Shown: positions 16,580 to 25,196, counted from the stretch's first letter. The stretch: DNA of 48,339 bases from Lysobacteraceae bacterium PS02065 (GCA_029959555.1 JASCPI010000039.1:1-48339), one strand, 5' to 3'. Made by a program: numbers and translations. The notes: generated by a model from the sequence alone, not told the origin.

Positions 16580-17446
16580 ATGCCTGCATGGATGCAGATG
16601 CTGTTCTGCGTGCCCGTATGGATCATCTCGGCAATGATCGCGAGCGCGTGGAAGGCATCCAGGCAGTCGGAGCCGGAGAAACGCACGCTGTGGTGGCGGT
16701 GGTGCGCGGTATCCGGCTTCGTGCTCCTCACCTCGCTGCTGTGGGCCAACCCGTCGCAGATGCTCAGCGTCTCCGGACCGTTCTCAGGGCGCGTCATCGA
16801 CGCGGACACGGGTGAACCCGTCACCGTGGCCGTCGTCTCCTACCACTGGGGTGGCCATCGCGGCAGCTACCACCACGCAAGCGTCGTGACCGATGCCGAT
16901 GGCCGCTACCGCGTGTCCTGGCAAGGCTTCGCGAACTGGCGCATCGGTGCATCGCCGAGCGCGGACGCGATGACCATCCAGTCGCCGGGCTACGCGACGG
17001 CACGGTTCTTCCTCGACGGTGTCTTCCGCGCTCCCGACGGCGGCTACTACGACGAGAACGCCAAGAGCGCCACGATCCGCCTCGGCGTCGTGCGCCTGCA
17101 ACGCCTGCGATCGGGCACGCGCTACAACCAGGTCCGCTACGCGATCCCGTTCGGCATCGGCTCGAGAACCGAGCACCGGCGAGTCGCCGAACGTTTCTAC
17201 GACGTGCTGTTTCCGCGTCTGTGCGCCGAACCGGGCAAGACCGCCGAGTGGGAGCCGACCGACGCGGCGTTCATGCAGCTGGGATCGATCGTCGGCGTAC
17301 TCCCGACGGAAGCGTTCCCGCCAAGAGACACCGGGTGGAGCGTCGACTACGTGAGCAATGACGCCCCCAAGCGGTTGGACGACGCGACCGTCGAACGCCG
17401 ATGCAGGCAACTCACGCGAATCCCTACGGAAGGAACACGTCCATGA
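16580..17446 (+). CDS. membrane-anchored protein with carboxypeptidase-regulatory-like domain
   Basis: A 288-residue protein I do not recognise as a named family. Two hydrophobic segments (about 5-22 and 41-57) precede a beta-sandwich of the CarboxypepD_reg-like type: SGRVIDADTGEPVTVAVVSY ... VVTDADGRYRVSW, near residues 68-115. The rest is soluble and rich in charged residues. CAGGGAGCC before the ATG is a plausible ribosome-binding site. It overlaps the next small membrane gene by ATGA, so the two are translationally coupled and probably act together in the envelope. Confidence 0.7.
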   Translation: MPAWMQMLFCVPVWIISAMIASAWKASRQSEPEKRTLWWRWCAVSGFVLLTSLLWANPSQMLSVSGPFSGRVIDADTGEPVTVAVVSYHWGGHRGSYHHASVVTDADGRYRVSWQGFANWRIGASPSADAMTIQSPGYATARFFLDGVFRAPDGGYYDENAKSATIRLGVVRLQRLRSGTRYNQVRYAIPFGIGSRTEHRRVAERFYDVLFPRLCAEPGKTAEWEPTDAAFMQLGSIVGVLPTEAFPPRDTGWSVDYVSNDAPKRLDDATVERRCRQLTRIPTEGTRP

Positions 17447-17733
17447 CACGGAAAGACGCCGTCACCACCGCGATGCTCGTCCTCACGTCGCTTCCCTTCC
17501 TTCCGATCATCGCCCTTTTTGCGTCTGGCAGTTTATCGTGGATGAGAGGGATGACAGGCGTCCTCTTGTTCGGCGGTGTGATCGTCGGTGTTCTGGGCGG
17601 AACCTTCGGCGGGATCGTGATGGCCATCGCACGAAAGAACCCGCTGTGGCTCATCACCACGGCTGTCGCGGCAGGTGCGGGTTACTGGTGGCTTCTCGCC
17701 GCGAGAGGCATGGCAGTCGCCGGTATGCATTAG
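17443..17733 (+). CDS. small hydrophobic membrane protein
   Basis: A 96-residue protein of unknown function with three likely membrane helices: AMLVLTSLPFLPIIALFA, a Gly-rich GVLLFGGVIVGVLGGTFGG, and LITTAVAAGAGYWWLLA. The ATG at 17443 overlaps the upstream stop (ATGA) and has GGAAGGA 10 bp before it, so it is preferred to the ATG at 17401. The Gly-rich helix would suit tight helix packing. Confidence 0.7.
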   Translation: MTRKDAVTTAMLVLTSLPFLPIIALFASGSLSWMRGMTGVLLFGGVIVGVLGGTFGGIVMAIARKNPLWLITTAVAAGAGYWWLLAARGMAVAGMH

Positions 17734-17893
17734 GCGACGCGACCGCTTTCCAGCGGCCCGTGTCGTCCCGGGAGCGCCGTCGGCAGGCGGCCGACACCGT
17801 GGGTGTGCCCTCTCACGCCAAGCTGCATGTTTTCCAGCCGTCGTCGAAGACACCTCGTCGATATCGCCAGCTGCGGGATCGACATCACGATCG

Positions 17894-19234
17894 TCACCGC
17901 GGCATCACCGCAAGCGCCTTCGCCGCCTGTTCCAGGCCACCGAGGATGGTGTCGGCGACGACAGCCGAAAATCCCGCCGGCAGGCTCGTCTGCACCTCGG
18001 CGATGGCCGCCGGCGTGCGCGCGAGGACAGCCTCGATGATCGCCTCGGCATCGGGCGCGTAGCCGACCTTCTGCGCCGTGCTGTTGAAGTGCCGGCGCTG
18101 CACGTCGTGCATCACGTAGTGGCGGTTCGTGGCGAGCAAGGCCATCGCAAGGCGCAGTTCGCGCGGCGACCACTGGTTCGGTCCGCTGCCGATCACGGGA
18201 TACGCCGACATGACGTCGTAAAGCGGTGTGAGGCGGAAGCGGCCGCGCGGCAGCACGCGCAGGCTGAAGTTCTTGGCGTGCCCGTCCGGAGCACGCAGCA
18301 TCCAGAACAGCAGCTGCGAGGTCATGAGCGTGGCCATGTCGGCATCGGCCTCTACGGACTGCCGCAGCGTCGCGAACAAGGCCTTGAGTCCGGGGCCGCC
18401 GTCGCTCTCGTACTTGCGCAACGGCGAGCAGCCACCGGCCTGGCAGAAATCCTCCTGCGGCAGGCGCATGAGCCAGCGTCCGTCCGGCGAGACACGGCGA
18501 TCGAAACGCTCGACCACGAGCACGCGCTGCGTGCCGAACGTCGCGATCTCGGCCTCGGCGACATCGAGGCCGTAGGCCTTGAGCAGCCGCAGGCACAGCC
18601 ATTCGTTGTCGACCGACGTCGTGAAGGCGGCGCGCTTGCCGCCGACGAGACCGAGCGGCAGCTTGACGATGTGGCTGGTCGGCGTCGCACCGCGCGGTGC
18701 GAGCCACTGTCCTTTCCATCGCAGGAACGCGGCCTTTTCCTGCGCGCCCGCGAGCGAGATGCGGAAGTCCGCGTCGGGATCCGCCTGCGCACCGAACCCG
18801 CGCGGCGAAACCGTCTCGATGATGTGACGCTCGACGTCCCCGTCCGACAGCACTACGCCGTCGATGCGGTCGAAGCCGTCGGGCGCCTCCTCGTCGGCGA
18901 GCAGTTGCACCGCGCCGACGCAGTCACGGCCGATCGCGGCGAGCAGGTCGAATGGATCGGTCGAACCCGTGCGGAAACGCTCGGCCACGCGTTTGCGGAT
19001 CGCGTCGCTTTCGGGCAGCAGGTTGTCGAAGTAGTGGGCGACCTTGTCGCCCTTGAGTGGCAGGTTGTCGAGCGTGAACGGCAACGACAGCGAGAGCGGA
19101 CGGCCGATGTCGGCGTTCACCCATGCCGCGTCGTAGTGCAGCTCCATCGCGCCGCGCGCAGGGATCGTCCAGCGCCCGACGCGGACGCCGTTGGTCCAGA
19201 TCGACAGGCTGCGGGCATGCGAGCGACGCCCCAT
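17894..19234 (-). CDS. hipA: HipA family serine/threonine kinase toxin
   Basis: A 446-residue HipA-type kinase; relatives phosphorylate glutamyl-tRNA synthetase or other translation targets and cause dormancy. Visible features are the N-terminal subdomain (SIWTNGVRVGRW), GAQEKAAF (ATP loop), the lysine strand SHIVKLPL, the catalytic segment APDGHAKNFSL and the metal-binding LTPLYDVMSA. All key kinase residues appear present. It follows hipB by 1 bp on the same strand. The frame continues past the ATG at 19234, but that ATG lies right after the hipB stop and is the natural start. Confidence 0.93.
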   Translation of the reverse strand: MGRRSHARSLSIWTNGVRVGRWTIPARGAMELHYDAAWVNADIGRPLSLSLPFTLDNLPLKGDKVAHYFDNLLPESDAIRKRVAERFRTGSTDPFDLLAAIGRDCVGAVQLLADEEAPDGFDRIDGVVLSDGDVERHIIETVSPRGFGAQADPDADFRISLAGAQEKAAFLRWKGQWLAPRGATPTSHIVKLPLGLVGGKRAAFTTSVDNEWLCLRLLKAYGLDVAEAEIATFGTQRVLVVERFDRRVSPDGRWLMRLPQEDFCQAGGCSPLRKYESDGGPGLKALFATLRQSVEADADMATLMTSQLLFWMLRAPDGHAKNFSLRVLPRGRFRLTPLYDVMSAYPVIGSGPNQWSPRELRLAMALLATNRHYVMHDVQRRHFNSTAQKVGYAPDAEAIIEAVLARTPAAIAEVQTSLPAGFSAVVADTILGGLEQAAKALAVMPR

Positions 19235-19235
19235 G

Positions 19236-19505
19236 TCACCAGTCCGCCGTGTCCTCGACGCGCGTCGCGGTGGCGCGCGCGCCGACGCTGAGCTCAAGTC
19301 CGAGCGCGCCGCACCATGCCAGCAGCTGATCGAAGCTGAGTTCGCCGGCGTGCATCTCGAGATGGGAGATGCGCGACTGGCTCAGGCCGATGCGTCCGGC
19401 CAGGTCCGATTGCGTCACGCCGCGCGCCTTGCGGGCCGCGTGGAGGGTCGCGCCGAGCTGGGCGGCAGTGGTCAGGACAGGCGGGGACGCGGCCATCGCG
19501 ATCAT
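19236..19505 (-). CDS. hipB: HipB-like helix-turn-helix antitoxin
   Basis: An 89-residue XRE-family antitoxin. The helix-turn-helix is at about residues 30-55 (TQSDLAGRIGLSQSRISHLE). The protein ends in TADW: E. coli HipB also ends in a conserved Trp that contacts HipA, which supports the pairing. Start at 19505; an ATG three codons later is possible. A promoter and a perfect dyad operator sit immediately upstream, as expected for autorepression. Confidence 0.9.
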   Translation of the reverse strand: MIAMAASPPVLTTAAQLGATLHAARKARGVTQSDLAGRIGLSQSRISHLEMHAGELSFDQLLAWCGALGLELSVGARATATRVEDTADW

Positions 19506-19514
19506 CCGGATAAC

Positions 19515-19533
19515 AGGTAAACGACTTTTACCT
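19515..19533. promoter_or_regulatory. hipB operator, perfect dyad
   Basis: AGGTAAA-N5-TTTACCT is a perfect 7-bp inverted repeat 9 bp upstream of the hipB start. It covers the -10 box of the predicted hipBA promoter, so binding by HipB or HipBA would block transcription. Confidence 0.7.
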
Positions 19534-19553
19534 CAATAAAAGATATTCGTCAA
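19525..19553 (-). promoter_or_regulatory. hipBA promoter
   Basis: On the minus strand, TTGACG (19548-19553) and TAAAAG (19525-19530) are 17 bp apart. The -35 box is near consensus and the -10 box lies inside the dyad operator. Confidence 0.6.
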
Positions 19554-19614
19554 TTACCCGTATATCAGATCAAAGCATGGCTCAGAACGATCACCCAGCA
19601 CACGCCCCCCAGAC

Positions 19615-19633
19615 TATTCCACTGAAAGGAATA
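19615..19633. promoter_or_regulatory. candidate LysR-type site upstream of the GST gene
   Basis: TATTCC-N7-GGAATA is a perfect 6-bp inverted repeat with a 7-nt spacer about 100 bp before the GST ATG. The T-N11-A-like geometry suits a LysR regulator, and one is encoded downstream at 23234. Link to that regulator is inference. Confidence 0.45.
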
Positions 19634-19731
19634 ATGAAGTCCGAACGCCGCCCGTTCTGCTCGACGCGCGCCACACCGACACTGGTCCACGTGGACGGGA
19701 ATGAGCCCGTCCTTCAGACGAGGACCTCACG

Positions 19732-20350
19732 ATGAAGCTCTACCACCACCCGCTGTCCGGCCACGCCCATCGCGCCCGCCTGCTCGTCTCGCTGCTCGAT
19801 CTGCCGCATGAGCTGATCGAGGTTGACCTCGCCGCGCGTGCGCACAAGTCGCCCGAATTCCTCGCCCTCAATCCGTTCGGGCAGATTCCCGTGCTCGACG
19901 ACGAAGGCACGATCGTCGCCGATTCAAATGCGATCCTCGTCTATCTGGCAACGAAGTCCCTTCCGCACCGACTGGCTGCCGCAGGATCCCGCCGGTGCGG
20001 CGGCGGTGCAGCGCTGGCTGTCGGTTGCAGCCGGCGAACTCGCGTACGGCCCTGCCGCAGCGCGCCTCGTCACGGTGTTCGGTGCAACGTTCAATGCCGA
20101 GGAAGTGATCGCCCGCGCCCACGTGCTGCTGGGCAGGCTCGAGGCGCACCTCGCGGACCGCGCATGGCTCGTCGGTGACCACCCGACCCTCGCCGACGTC
20201 GCGCTGTACAGCTACGTCGCGCGCGCACCGGAAGGCCACGTCGACCTCGCGCGCTACCCCGCCGTCAACGCCTGGCTCGCCCGCATCGAAGCCTTGCCGC
20301 GCTTCGTGCCGTTCGCGCAAACGCCGGTCGGGCTATCGGCCGCGGCGTGA
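19732..20350 (+). pseudogene. glutathione S-transferase, frameshifted
   Basis: The N-terminal thioredoxin-fold half reads in one frame (MKLYHHPLSGHAHRARLLVS to NAILVYLATKS). The alpha-helical C-terminal half reads one base later (FRTDWLPQDPAGAAAVQRWL to the stop at 20350). The break is at the CCC run at 19958-19960: dropping one C restores a continuous protein of about 205 residues with the usual GST length and both domains. Left as is, translation would end at 20178 with a nonsense tail. It could be a recent inactivation or a base-calling error; everything else in the gene is intact. It sits upstream of the flavoprotein gene in what looks like one operon. Confidence 0.85.
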
Positions 20351-20402
20351 CCGTCGTGCCGGGCCCAAACGGCCCGGCCCCGCACCGTTCGAGGAGATGG
20401 CG

Positions 20403-22472
20403 ATGACCACCCTGCAAGCGTCCACATCTGCGATCTGGCATGCCGGAGAGAAGCGTCTGCAGCAGGCCGTCGGTGTCTCCGAGCGCATGGACGATGTCGG
20501 CCAGCGCGTGATCCGCCGCTTCATGCCGGAGCAGCACCGTGCGTTCTTCGCCAAGATGCCCTTCATGATCGTCGGCAGTGTCGACGATCACGACGACGCC
20601 TGGGCGAGCGTGCTCGTCGGTGAACCGGGCTTCGTCACCTCGCCGAGTCCGACGCGGCTCGTGCTGCAGGCCACGCGCGATCCCGGCGATCCCGCGGTGT
20701 CGGGCCTCGCGGCAGGCCGGCCGATCGGCATGCTCGGCATCGAACTCGACACGCGCCGCCGCAACCGCGTCAACGGTCACGTCGTCGACGCGACCGCCGG
20801 GCGCATCGTGTTCGATGTCGAGCAAAGCTTCGGCAACTGCCCGCAGTACATCCAGCTGCGCGACTACGGCCTCGTGCGCGATCCCGCCGTGCCGTTCACT
20901 GCGCCGGTCGAGGAAAGCGCCATGCTCGATGCCGGGGCGCGCGCGACGATCACGCAGGCCGACACGTTCTTCGTCGCCTCGTACGCGGATCGCGACGACG
21001 GCCGCCAGGTCGACGTGTCCCATCGCGGCGGCAAGCCCGGCTTCGTGCGCATCGCCGACGACGGCACGCTCACGATTCCCGACTTCGCGGGCAACCTGTT
21101 CTTCTCGACGCTCGGCAACATGCTGCTCAACGGCAAGGCCGGGCTCGTGTTTGTCGATTTCGCATCGGGCGACGTGCTGCAGCTCAGCGGCGATGCCGAG
21201 GTCGTGCTCGATTCGCCCGAGATCGCTGCGTTCCAGGGCGCCGAGCGGCTGTGGACGTTCCGCGCACGCCGCGTCGTACGGCGGCGCGGCGCGCTCGCGA
21301 TCCGCTGGACGTTCGCGAAGGACGGCTGGTCGCCGAACGTGCTCATGACCGGCGACTGGGACGAGACCGCGAAGCGACTCGAGGCGATCGCGCTCGGCAC
21401 GCGCTGGCGTCCGTACACCGTCACGCGCATCGTCGACGAGAGCGCGTCGATCCGCTCGTTCCACCTCATGCCCGACGACGGCGCCGGTCTGCTGCCGCAC
21501 GAGCCCGGCCAGCATCTGCCGATCCAGGTCACGCCAGCGGGTTCGGACACGCCGCTCCTGCGCACCTACACGCTGTCGAGCACGAGCTCGGACGGCGAGT
21601 ACCGCATCAGCGTCAAGCGCGACGGCCGCGTGTCCACGCACCTGCACGACGCGATCCACGTCGGCGATGTGATCCATGCGCGTGCGCCGGCCGGCGCGTT
21701 CACGCTCGACCTGCGCGGGAAGCGCCCCGTCGTCATGCTCGCGGGCGGCGTCGGCATCACGCCGATGCTCGCGATGCTGCGCGCGATCCTCTACGAAGGC
21801 CTGCGCACGCGCGGCATCCGCCCGACCGTGCTGTTCCAGGCCGCGCACACGCTGACCGACCTCGCCTTCACGCGCGAACTCGACGGCATCGTCGACGCCG
21901 CACGCGGCGCGATCCGCGTGATCCGCGTGCTCGGCGACGCCACCGGCGCGCGGGAACGCATCGACTACGACGTGAAGGGCCGCATCGACATGGCGATGCT
22001 GACGCGCTTCCTGCCGTTCGACGACTACGACTTCTACCTGTGCGGCCCCGCCGCGTTCACGCAGTCGCTCTACGACGGCCTGCGCGGACGCAACATCGCC
22101 GACGACCGCATCCACGCCGAGGCCTTCGGCCCATCGTCGCTGCGGCGATCGACGCCCTCGCCTTCGACCGCGACGCCACTCGAACCCGCGGCGACCGAGC
22201 CCGTGCCCGTCGTCTTCACGACCTCGCTCAAGGAAGCACGCTGGACACCCGAATCCGGCAGCCTGCTCGAACTCGCCGAATCCCGCGGACTGAGCCCGCC
22301 CTTCAGCTGCCGCGCCGGCACCTGCGGCAGCTGCAGGACGCCCCTGCTCGGCGGCAAGGTCACCTACCGCAGCGAACCGACCGCACCGCACGCCGAGAAC
22401 GAAGTGCTGATCTGCTGCGCCGTTCCCGCGGCACAGGACGCGACGTCGGCTGGCGTGCAGCTTGCGCTGTAG
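20403..22472 (+). CDS. PNPOx-like / FAD reductase / [2Fe-2S] ferredoxin fusion protein
   Basis: A 689-residue soluble three-part redox enzyme. Residues ~1-320 resemble the pyridoxamine-phosphate-oxidase-like flavin fold (FFAKMPFMIVGSVDD, RRRNRVNGHV, FFSTLGNMLLNGKAGLVFVD). Residues ~330-580 form a ferredoxin-NADP reductase module (FAD motif LRTYTLSS, nucleotide motif GGVGITPMLAML, YLCGPAAF). The C-terminus is a plant-type ferredoxin with FSCRAGTCGSC and a later LICCAVP for the fourth cysteine. Electrons probably flow NAD(P)H to FAD to the cluster. The start at 20403 has GAGGAG about 6 bp upstream; 20397 is the alternative. The ORF could be read back to 20175, but that part is GST shadow. Confidence 0.88.
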   Translation: MTTLQASTSAIWHAGEKRLQQAVGVSERMDDVGQRVIRRFMPEQHRAFFAKMPFMIVGSVDDHDDAWASVLVGEPGFVTSPSPTRLVLQATRDPGDPAVSGLAAGRPIGMLGIELDTRRRNRVNGHVVDATAGRIVFDVEQSFGNCPQYIQLRDYGLVRDPAVPFTAPVEESAMLDAGARATITQADTFFVASYADRDDGRQVDVSHRGGKPGFVRIADDGTLTIPDFAGNLFFSTLGNMLLNGKAGLVFVDFASGDVLQLSGDAEVVLDSPEIAAFQGAERLWTFRARRVVRRRGALAIRWTFAKDGWSPNVLMTGDWDETAKRLEAIALGTRWRPYTVTRIVDESASIRSFHLMPDDGAGLLPHEPGQHLPIQVTPAGSDTPLLRTYTLSSTSSDGEYRISVKRDGRVSTHLHDAIHVGDVIHARAPAGAFTLDLRGKRPVVMLAGGVGITPMLAMLRAILYEGLRTRGIRPTVLFQAAHTLTDLAFTRELDGIVDAARGAIRVIRVLGDATGARERIDYDVKGRIDMAMLTRFLPFDDYDFYLCGPAAFTQSLYDGLRGRNIADDRIHAEAFGPSSLRRSTPSPSTATPLEPAATEPVPVVFTTSLKEARWTPESGSLLELAESRGLSPPFSCRAGTCGSCRTPLLGGKVTYRSEPTAPHAENEVLICCAVPAAQDATSAGVQLAL

Positions 22473-22492
22473 GCCGCGCGCAAAGTCCTTCC

Positions 22493-22649
22493 GTAGGGCG
22501 AAACCCGCGCAGCGGATTCCGCTGACGCGCGGAGTGGTACGTGGAAGCACCATGCACAAGCTTTCCGAGTCGCGCGTCGCAGCACCTTGCACATGCGCGC
22601 AGCGACGTCGCGAGTCACGGCGGAATCGCCTGCGGCGGTTCCGCCCTAC
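22493..22649. repeat. REPIN-like inverted pair of GTAG-headed REPs, unit 1
   Basis: A 30-bp REP beginning GTAGGGCGAAACCC (22493-22522) faces an inverted partner ending GGTTCCGCCCTAC (22620-22649). Each REP can fold by itself, and the GTAG head at the outer end is the signature of REPs mobilised by RAYT transposases, as in the SMAG repeats of Stenotrophomonas. Unit 2 repeats the whole arrangement 206 bp downstream. Confidence 0.75.
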
Positions 22650-22698
22650 GCGAGCCGCCCGAACACGTACAACAACCCGACATCGCAAGGCACCCTCC

Positions 22699-22853
22699 GT
22701 AGGGCGGAACCCGCGCAGCGGATTCCGCGGACATGCGGAGTGGTACGTGGCAGCAACATGCACAAGCGCGGAGTGATACGTGGCAGCACCGTGCACATGC
22801 ATGCAGCGACATCGCGAGTCACGGCGGAATCGCCTGCGGCGGTTCCGCCCTAC
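22699..22853. repeat. REPIN-like inverted pair of GTAG-headed REPs, unit 2
   Basis: Second copy of the REP pair: left REP 22699-22728 (GTAGGGCGGAACCC), right REP 22824-22853. The spacer shares blocks with unit 1 (GGAGTGGTACGTGG and CGCGAGTCACGGCGG), and one spacer block is itself repeated in tandem here (starts near 22736 and 22767). So the full unit, not just the REPs, was duplicated. Confidence 0.75.
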
Positions 22854-22922
22854 GTGAGCTGCGTACAGTTCGCGGTGTACATCACGCTTGCGTGTCGACA
22901 TCCCACCGAGAGCGGCTTGCCT

Positions 22923-22947
22923 CCCCTCTCGCCTTGCGGGAGAGGGG
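22923..22947. repeat. intergenic hairpin of the CCCCTCTC/GAGAGGGG type
   Basis: Inverted repeat CCCCTCTC / GAGAGGGG with a 9-nt loop. I recall this sequence as a frequent intergenic repeat in Xanthomonadales-like genomes; it could also act as a weak terminator. Confidence 0.5.
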
Positions 22948-22998
22948 CCGGGGGATAGGGGGGGCTTGAGACGAGACTCGACGTCTTACTCCGTCCGC

Positions 22999-23046
22999 AC
23001 CCTCATCCGGCCCTGCGGGCCACCTTCTCCCGGAGGGAGAAGGGAA
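22999..23046 (-). repeat. 48-bp dispersed palindromic repeat, copy 2
   Basis: Exact reverse complement of 9243-9290 over 48 bp; identity stops at once outside these limits on the 23047 side. See copy 1 for the internal dyads. Confidence 0.85.
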
Positions 23047-23233
23047 GAGATGGTGCAACATGCACGTGATGATGCCGGACACACTCTTCTCACGGAGAAG
23101 AAGAATGAGCAGCGGCGTGACCCGGCGCATCGCCACGCCGTCTATCATCCCGACGATGGACACCCACACCCCGATCGTCTCCCCTACGCAGCGGCACACC
23201 CGCTGCTCTCCCACACGCGAGGCCTGATCGCGC

Positions 23234-24127
23234 ATGGACCGCTGGCACGCCATGCGCATCGTCGCGAAGGTCGCCGAGACCGGCAGTTTCTCGGGGGCCG
23301 CGCGGCAGCTCCACATGAGCGCTCCTGCGGTCACGCGCGCAGTGGCGATGTTCGAGGAGGCGATCGGCACGCGGCTGTTCGTGCGCACGACACGGTCGGT
23401 CAAGCTCACCGAAGCCGGCACGCGCTACATCGAGGATTGCCGGCGGATCCTCGCCGACATCGCCGAGGCCGAAGCCGCTGCAGCCGGTGCGTACGCCACG
23501 CCCTCGGGCACGATCGTCGTGACCGCACCGGCGATGTTCGGCCCGATGCACGTGCTGCCGATCATGACCGAGTACCTCGACACCTACCCGAGCATGGCGG
23601 GGCGCACGTTCTTCGTCGATCGTCCCGTCAACATCGTCGAGGAAGGCATCGATGTCGCCGTGCGCATCGGCCATCTCGCCGATTCGGGAATGATCGCGGT
23701 GCCGGTCGGCGCGGTGCGCCGTGTTCTCTGCGCATCACCGGCCTACTTCGAGCGCCACGGCGAGCCCGCCTCTCCCGCCGATCTCAAGGATCACCGCATC
23801 GTCGCGGGCACGAGCGCCTGGGCGTCACCCGAGTGGCGGTTCGCGAACGAGCAGCGCGTCACCGTGCACGCCGCACTCCAGTGCAACACCAACGAGGCCG
23901 CGATCGGTGCCGCGCTCGACGGCTTCGGCCTCACCCGCGTGCTGCTCTACCAGATCGCGCCGGCGCTGCGCGACGGTCGCCTGCGCATCGTGCTCGCCGA
24001 ACACGAAGCGCCGCCGCTGCCGATCCACGTGATCCACTCGCAAGGCCGACACGTACCGGCCAAGGTGCGCACCTTCGTCGACCTAGCCGTCGCGCGCCTG
24101 CGAGCCGAGCACCTCGCCGACGGGTAG
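23234..24127 (+). CDS. LysR-family transcriptional regulator
   Basis: A 297-residue LysR regulator. The helix-turn-helix lies at residues 1-60 (MRIVAKVAETGSFSGAARQL, MSAPAVTRAVAMFEEAIGTR); the effector domain (about 88-290) has the ASPAYFERHGEPASPADLKD block usual in LysR proteins. The subgroup often sits next to GST or reductase genes and regulates them, and here GST and a reductase lie just upstream beyond the REP pairs. The start MDRWHAMRIV is the usual one for this subgroup; the second Met (residue 7) is less likely. Confidence 0.9.
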   Translation: MDRWHAMRIVAKVAETGSFSGAARQLHMSAPAVTRAVAMFEEAIGTRLFVRTTRSVKLTEAGTRYIEDCRRILADIAEAEAAAAGAYATPSGTIVVTAPAMFGPMHVLPIMTEYLDTYPSMAGRTFFVDRPVNIVEEGIDVAVRIGHLADSGMIAVPVGAVRRVLCASPAYFERHGEPASPADLKDHRIVAGTSAWASPEWRFANEQRVTVHAALQCNTNEAAIGAALDGFGLTRVLLYQIAPALRDGRLRIVLAEHEAPPLPIHVIHSQGRHVPAKVRTFVDLAVARLRAEHLADG

Positions 24128-24642
24128 ACGCCACGCTGCGAAGTCTGTCGCACGCCCGCGCTTCGGATATCTCGCCGACGCGCGAGCCCGTCGCCACGCT
24201 TTGCTGCGCTAGCCATGGCACGCCTGCGTCCGGTGCCCCTACCAACGCACGTCCACCCACGCCGCGCCTGCCTTCGCCCTCCTGCGCACAGAACAACTCG
24301 CTTCGCTGCACCGCATTGGCCATCGCACACAAGCGTGCCGAGCGCCCTTCTGACGAACAGGTGTCGCGCTGCGCCGCCCATCACGCAGCTCCCCGCATCG
24401 GCACGCCGACGAGTACGCCACGCCGCTCGGCGCCACGCTCGCCGTGGCACTTCTGCACCCCGAACACCCCACCGACGGATCAAACCTACACAGCACCGCC
24501 ACCACACTTGACACCCCGTCAACCGATTTCCCCCCGTGCTTGACGCATTGGAGATTCATCAAATCCGCGCCGGTCACGAGACTGCCCCCACGCCGAGCGG
24601 CCTTCCGCTGCCGGCGCTCACCATCACTTCCAGGGGCTTCCC
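24128..24642. other. 515-bp intergenic region without recognisable gene
   Basis: Pyrimidine-rich on the plus strand; open frames are short and resemble no family I know. A perfect dyad TTGAC-N5-GTCAA lies at 24508-24522 and a TTGACG at 24540-24545, but neither has a good -10 box at the right spacing. It may be a decayed gene or a long leader of the DUF3592 gene. Confidence 0.5.
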
Positions 24643-25176
24643 ATGATCAAGAATATTCCCGTCTCCGAGTCCGCCCACGCGCGCATCTCGACCGTCTCCA
24701 TGTGGCTGTGCGTCGCCGCACTCATCGTGTTCACCACCGTGCTCGCATGGTCCGGCTTCAACGGCTGGCGCCAAGCCAGTGCCATCCTCAAGGACCACAG
24801 CGTCGTCGTCGCGCCGGTCAAGCTCGAGGACATCGAGGAGAAGAGCGGTCGCAAGGGTCGCACCACCTACACCTACCACTTCAGCTACACGTTCGAGGCC
24901 GGTGGCACCACGCACACGGGCACGTTCTCGACCTCCGAATCCAACTCGGAGCGCTACATGGAAGAAGACGCCACCGTGAAGGTGGCCTACGCCAACGCCG
25001 AGCCCTCGCGCTTCGAGCGTCTGGACCGGCTTGAGGCGAACAAGAGTCTCGGCAGCGTACTCAAGCGCTGGCTCATCACGCTCGTCATCAGCGGCGTGCT
25101 CGCCTTCGCCGCGCACCAGATCATCACGCGCCGCCTGTTCGTGGTCGATCCGCCCGCGACGACCGCATCGGCCTGA
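24643..25176 (+). CDS. DUF3592 membrane protein
   Basis: A 177-residue protein. One membrane helix lies near residues 20-40 (VSMWLCVAALIVFTTVLAWS), then a DUF3592 beta domain (YTYHFSYTFEAGGTTHTGTF near 79-98), then a second helix near 144-165 (LITLVISGVLAFAAHQIITR). The family is of unknown function and usually envelope-associated. AGGGGCTTCCC before the ATG gives a plausible ribosome-binding site. It precedes the HTH/ATPase pair by 20 bp on the same strand and may be cotranscribed with it. Confidence 0.75.
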   Translation: MIKNIPVSESAHARISTVSMWLCVAALIVFTTVLAWSGFNGWRQASAILKDHSVVVAPVKLEDIEEKSGRKGRTTYTYHFSYTFEAGGTTHTGTFSTSESNSERYMEEDATVKVAYANAEPSRFERLDRLEANKSLGSVLKRWLITLVISGVLAFAAHQIITRRLFVVDPPATTASA

Positions 25177-25196
25177 GCCCGGCATCGGAGCGGCGC

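Larger units (their letters stand above)
22473..23233. other. repeat-rich intergenic region
   Basis: 760 bp without a convincing gene. It holds two REP pairs (22493-22649 and 22699-22853), a strong hairpin (22923-22947) and one copy of a 48-bp dispersed repeat (22999-23046), all listed separately. The last 180 bp before the LysR start show nothing clear. Confidence 0.7.

Noticed and set aside
22490..22860. Possible CRISPR array
   Set aside because: Repeats are inverted REP pairs with related spacers, not direct repeats with unique spacers, and no cas gene is near.
20265..22901. 878-codon minus-strand frame opposite the flavoprotein gene
   Set aside because: Antisense shadow of a strongly supported gene, running on into REP repeats.
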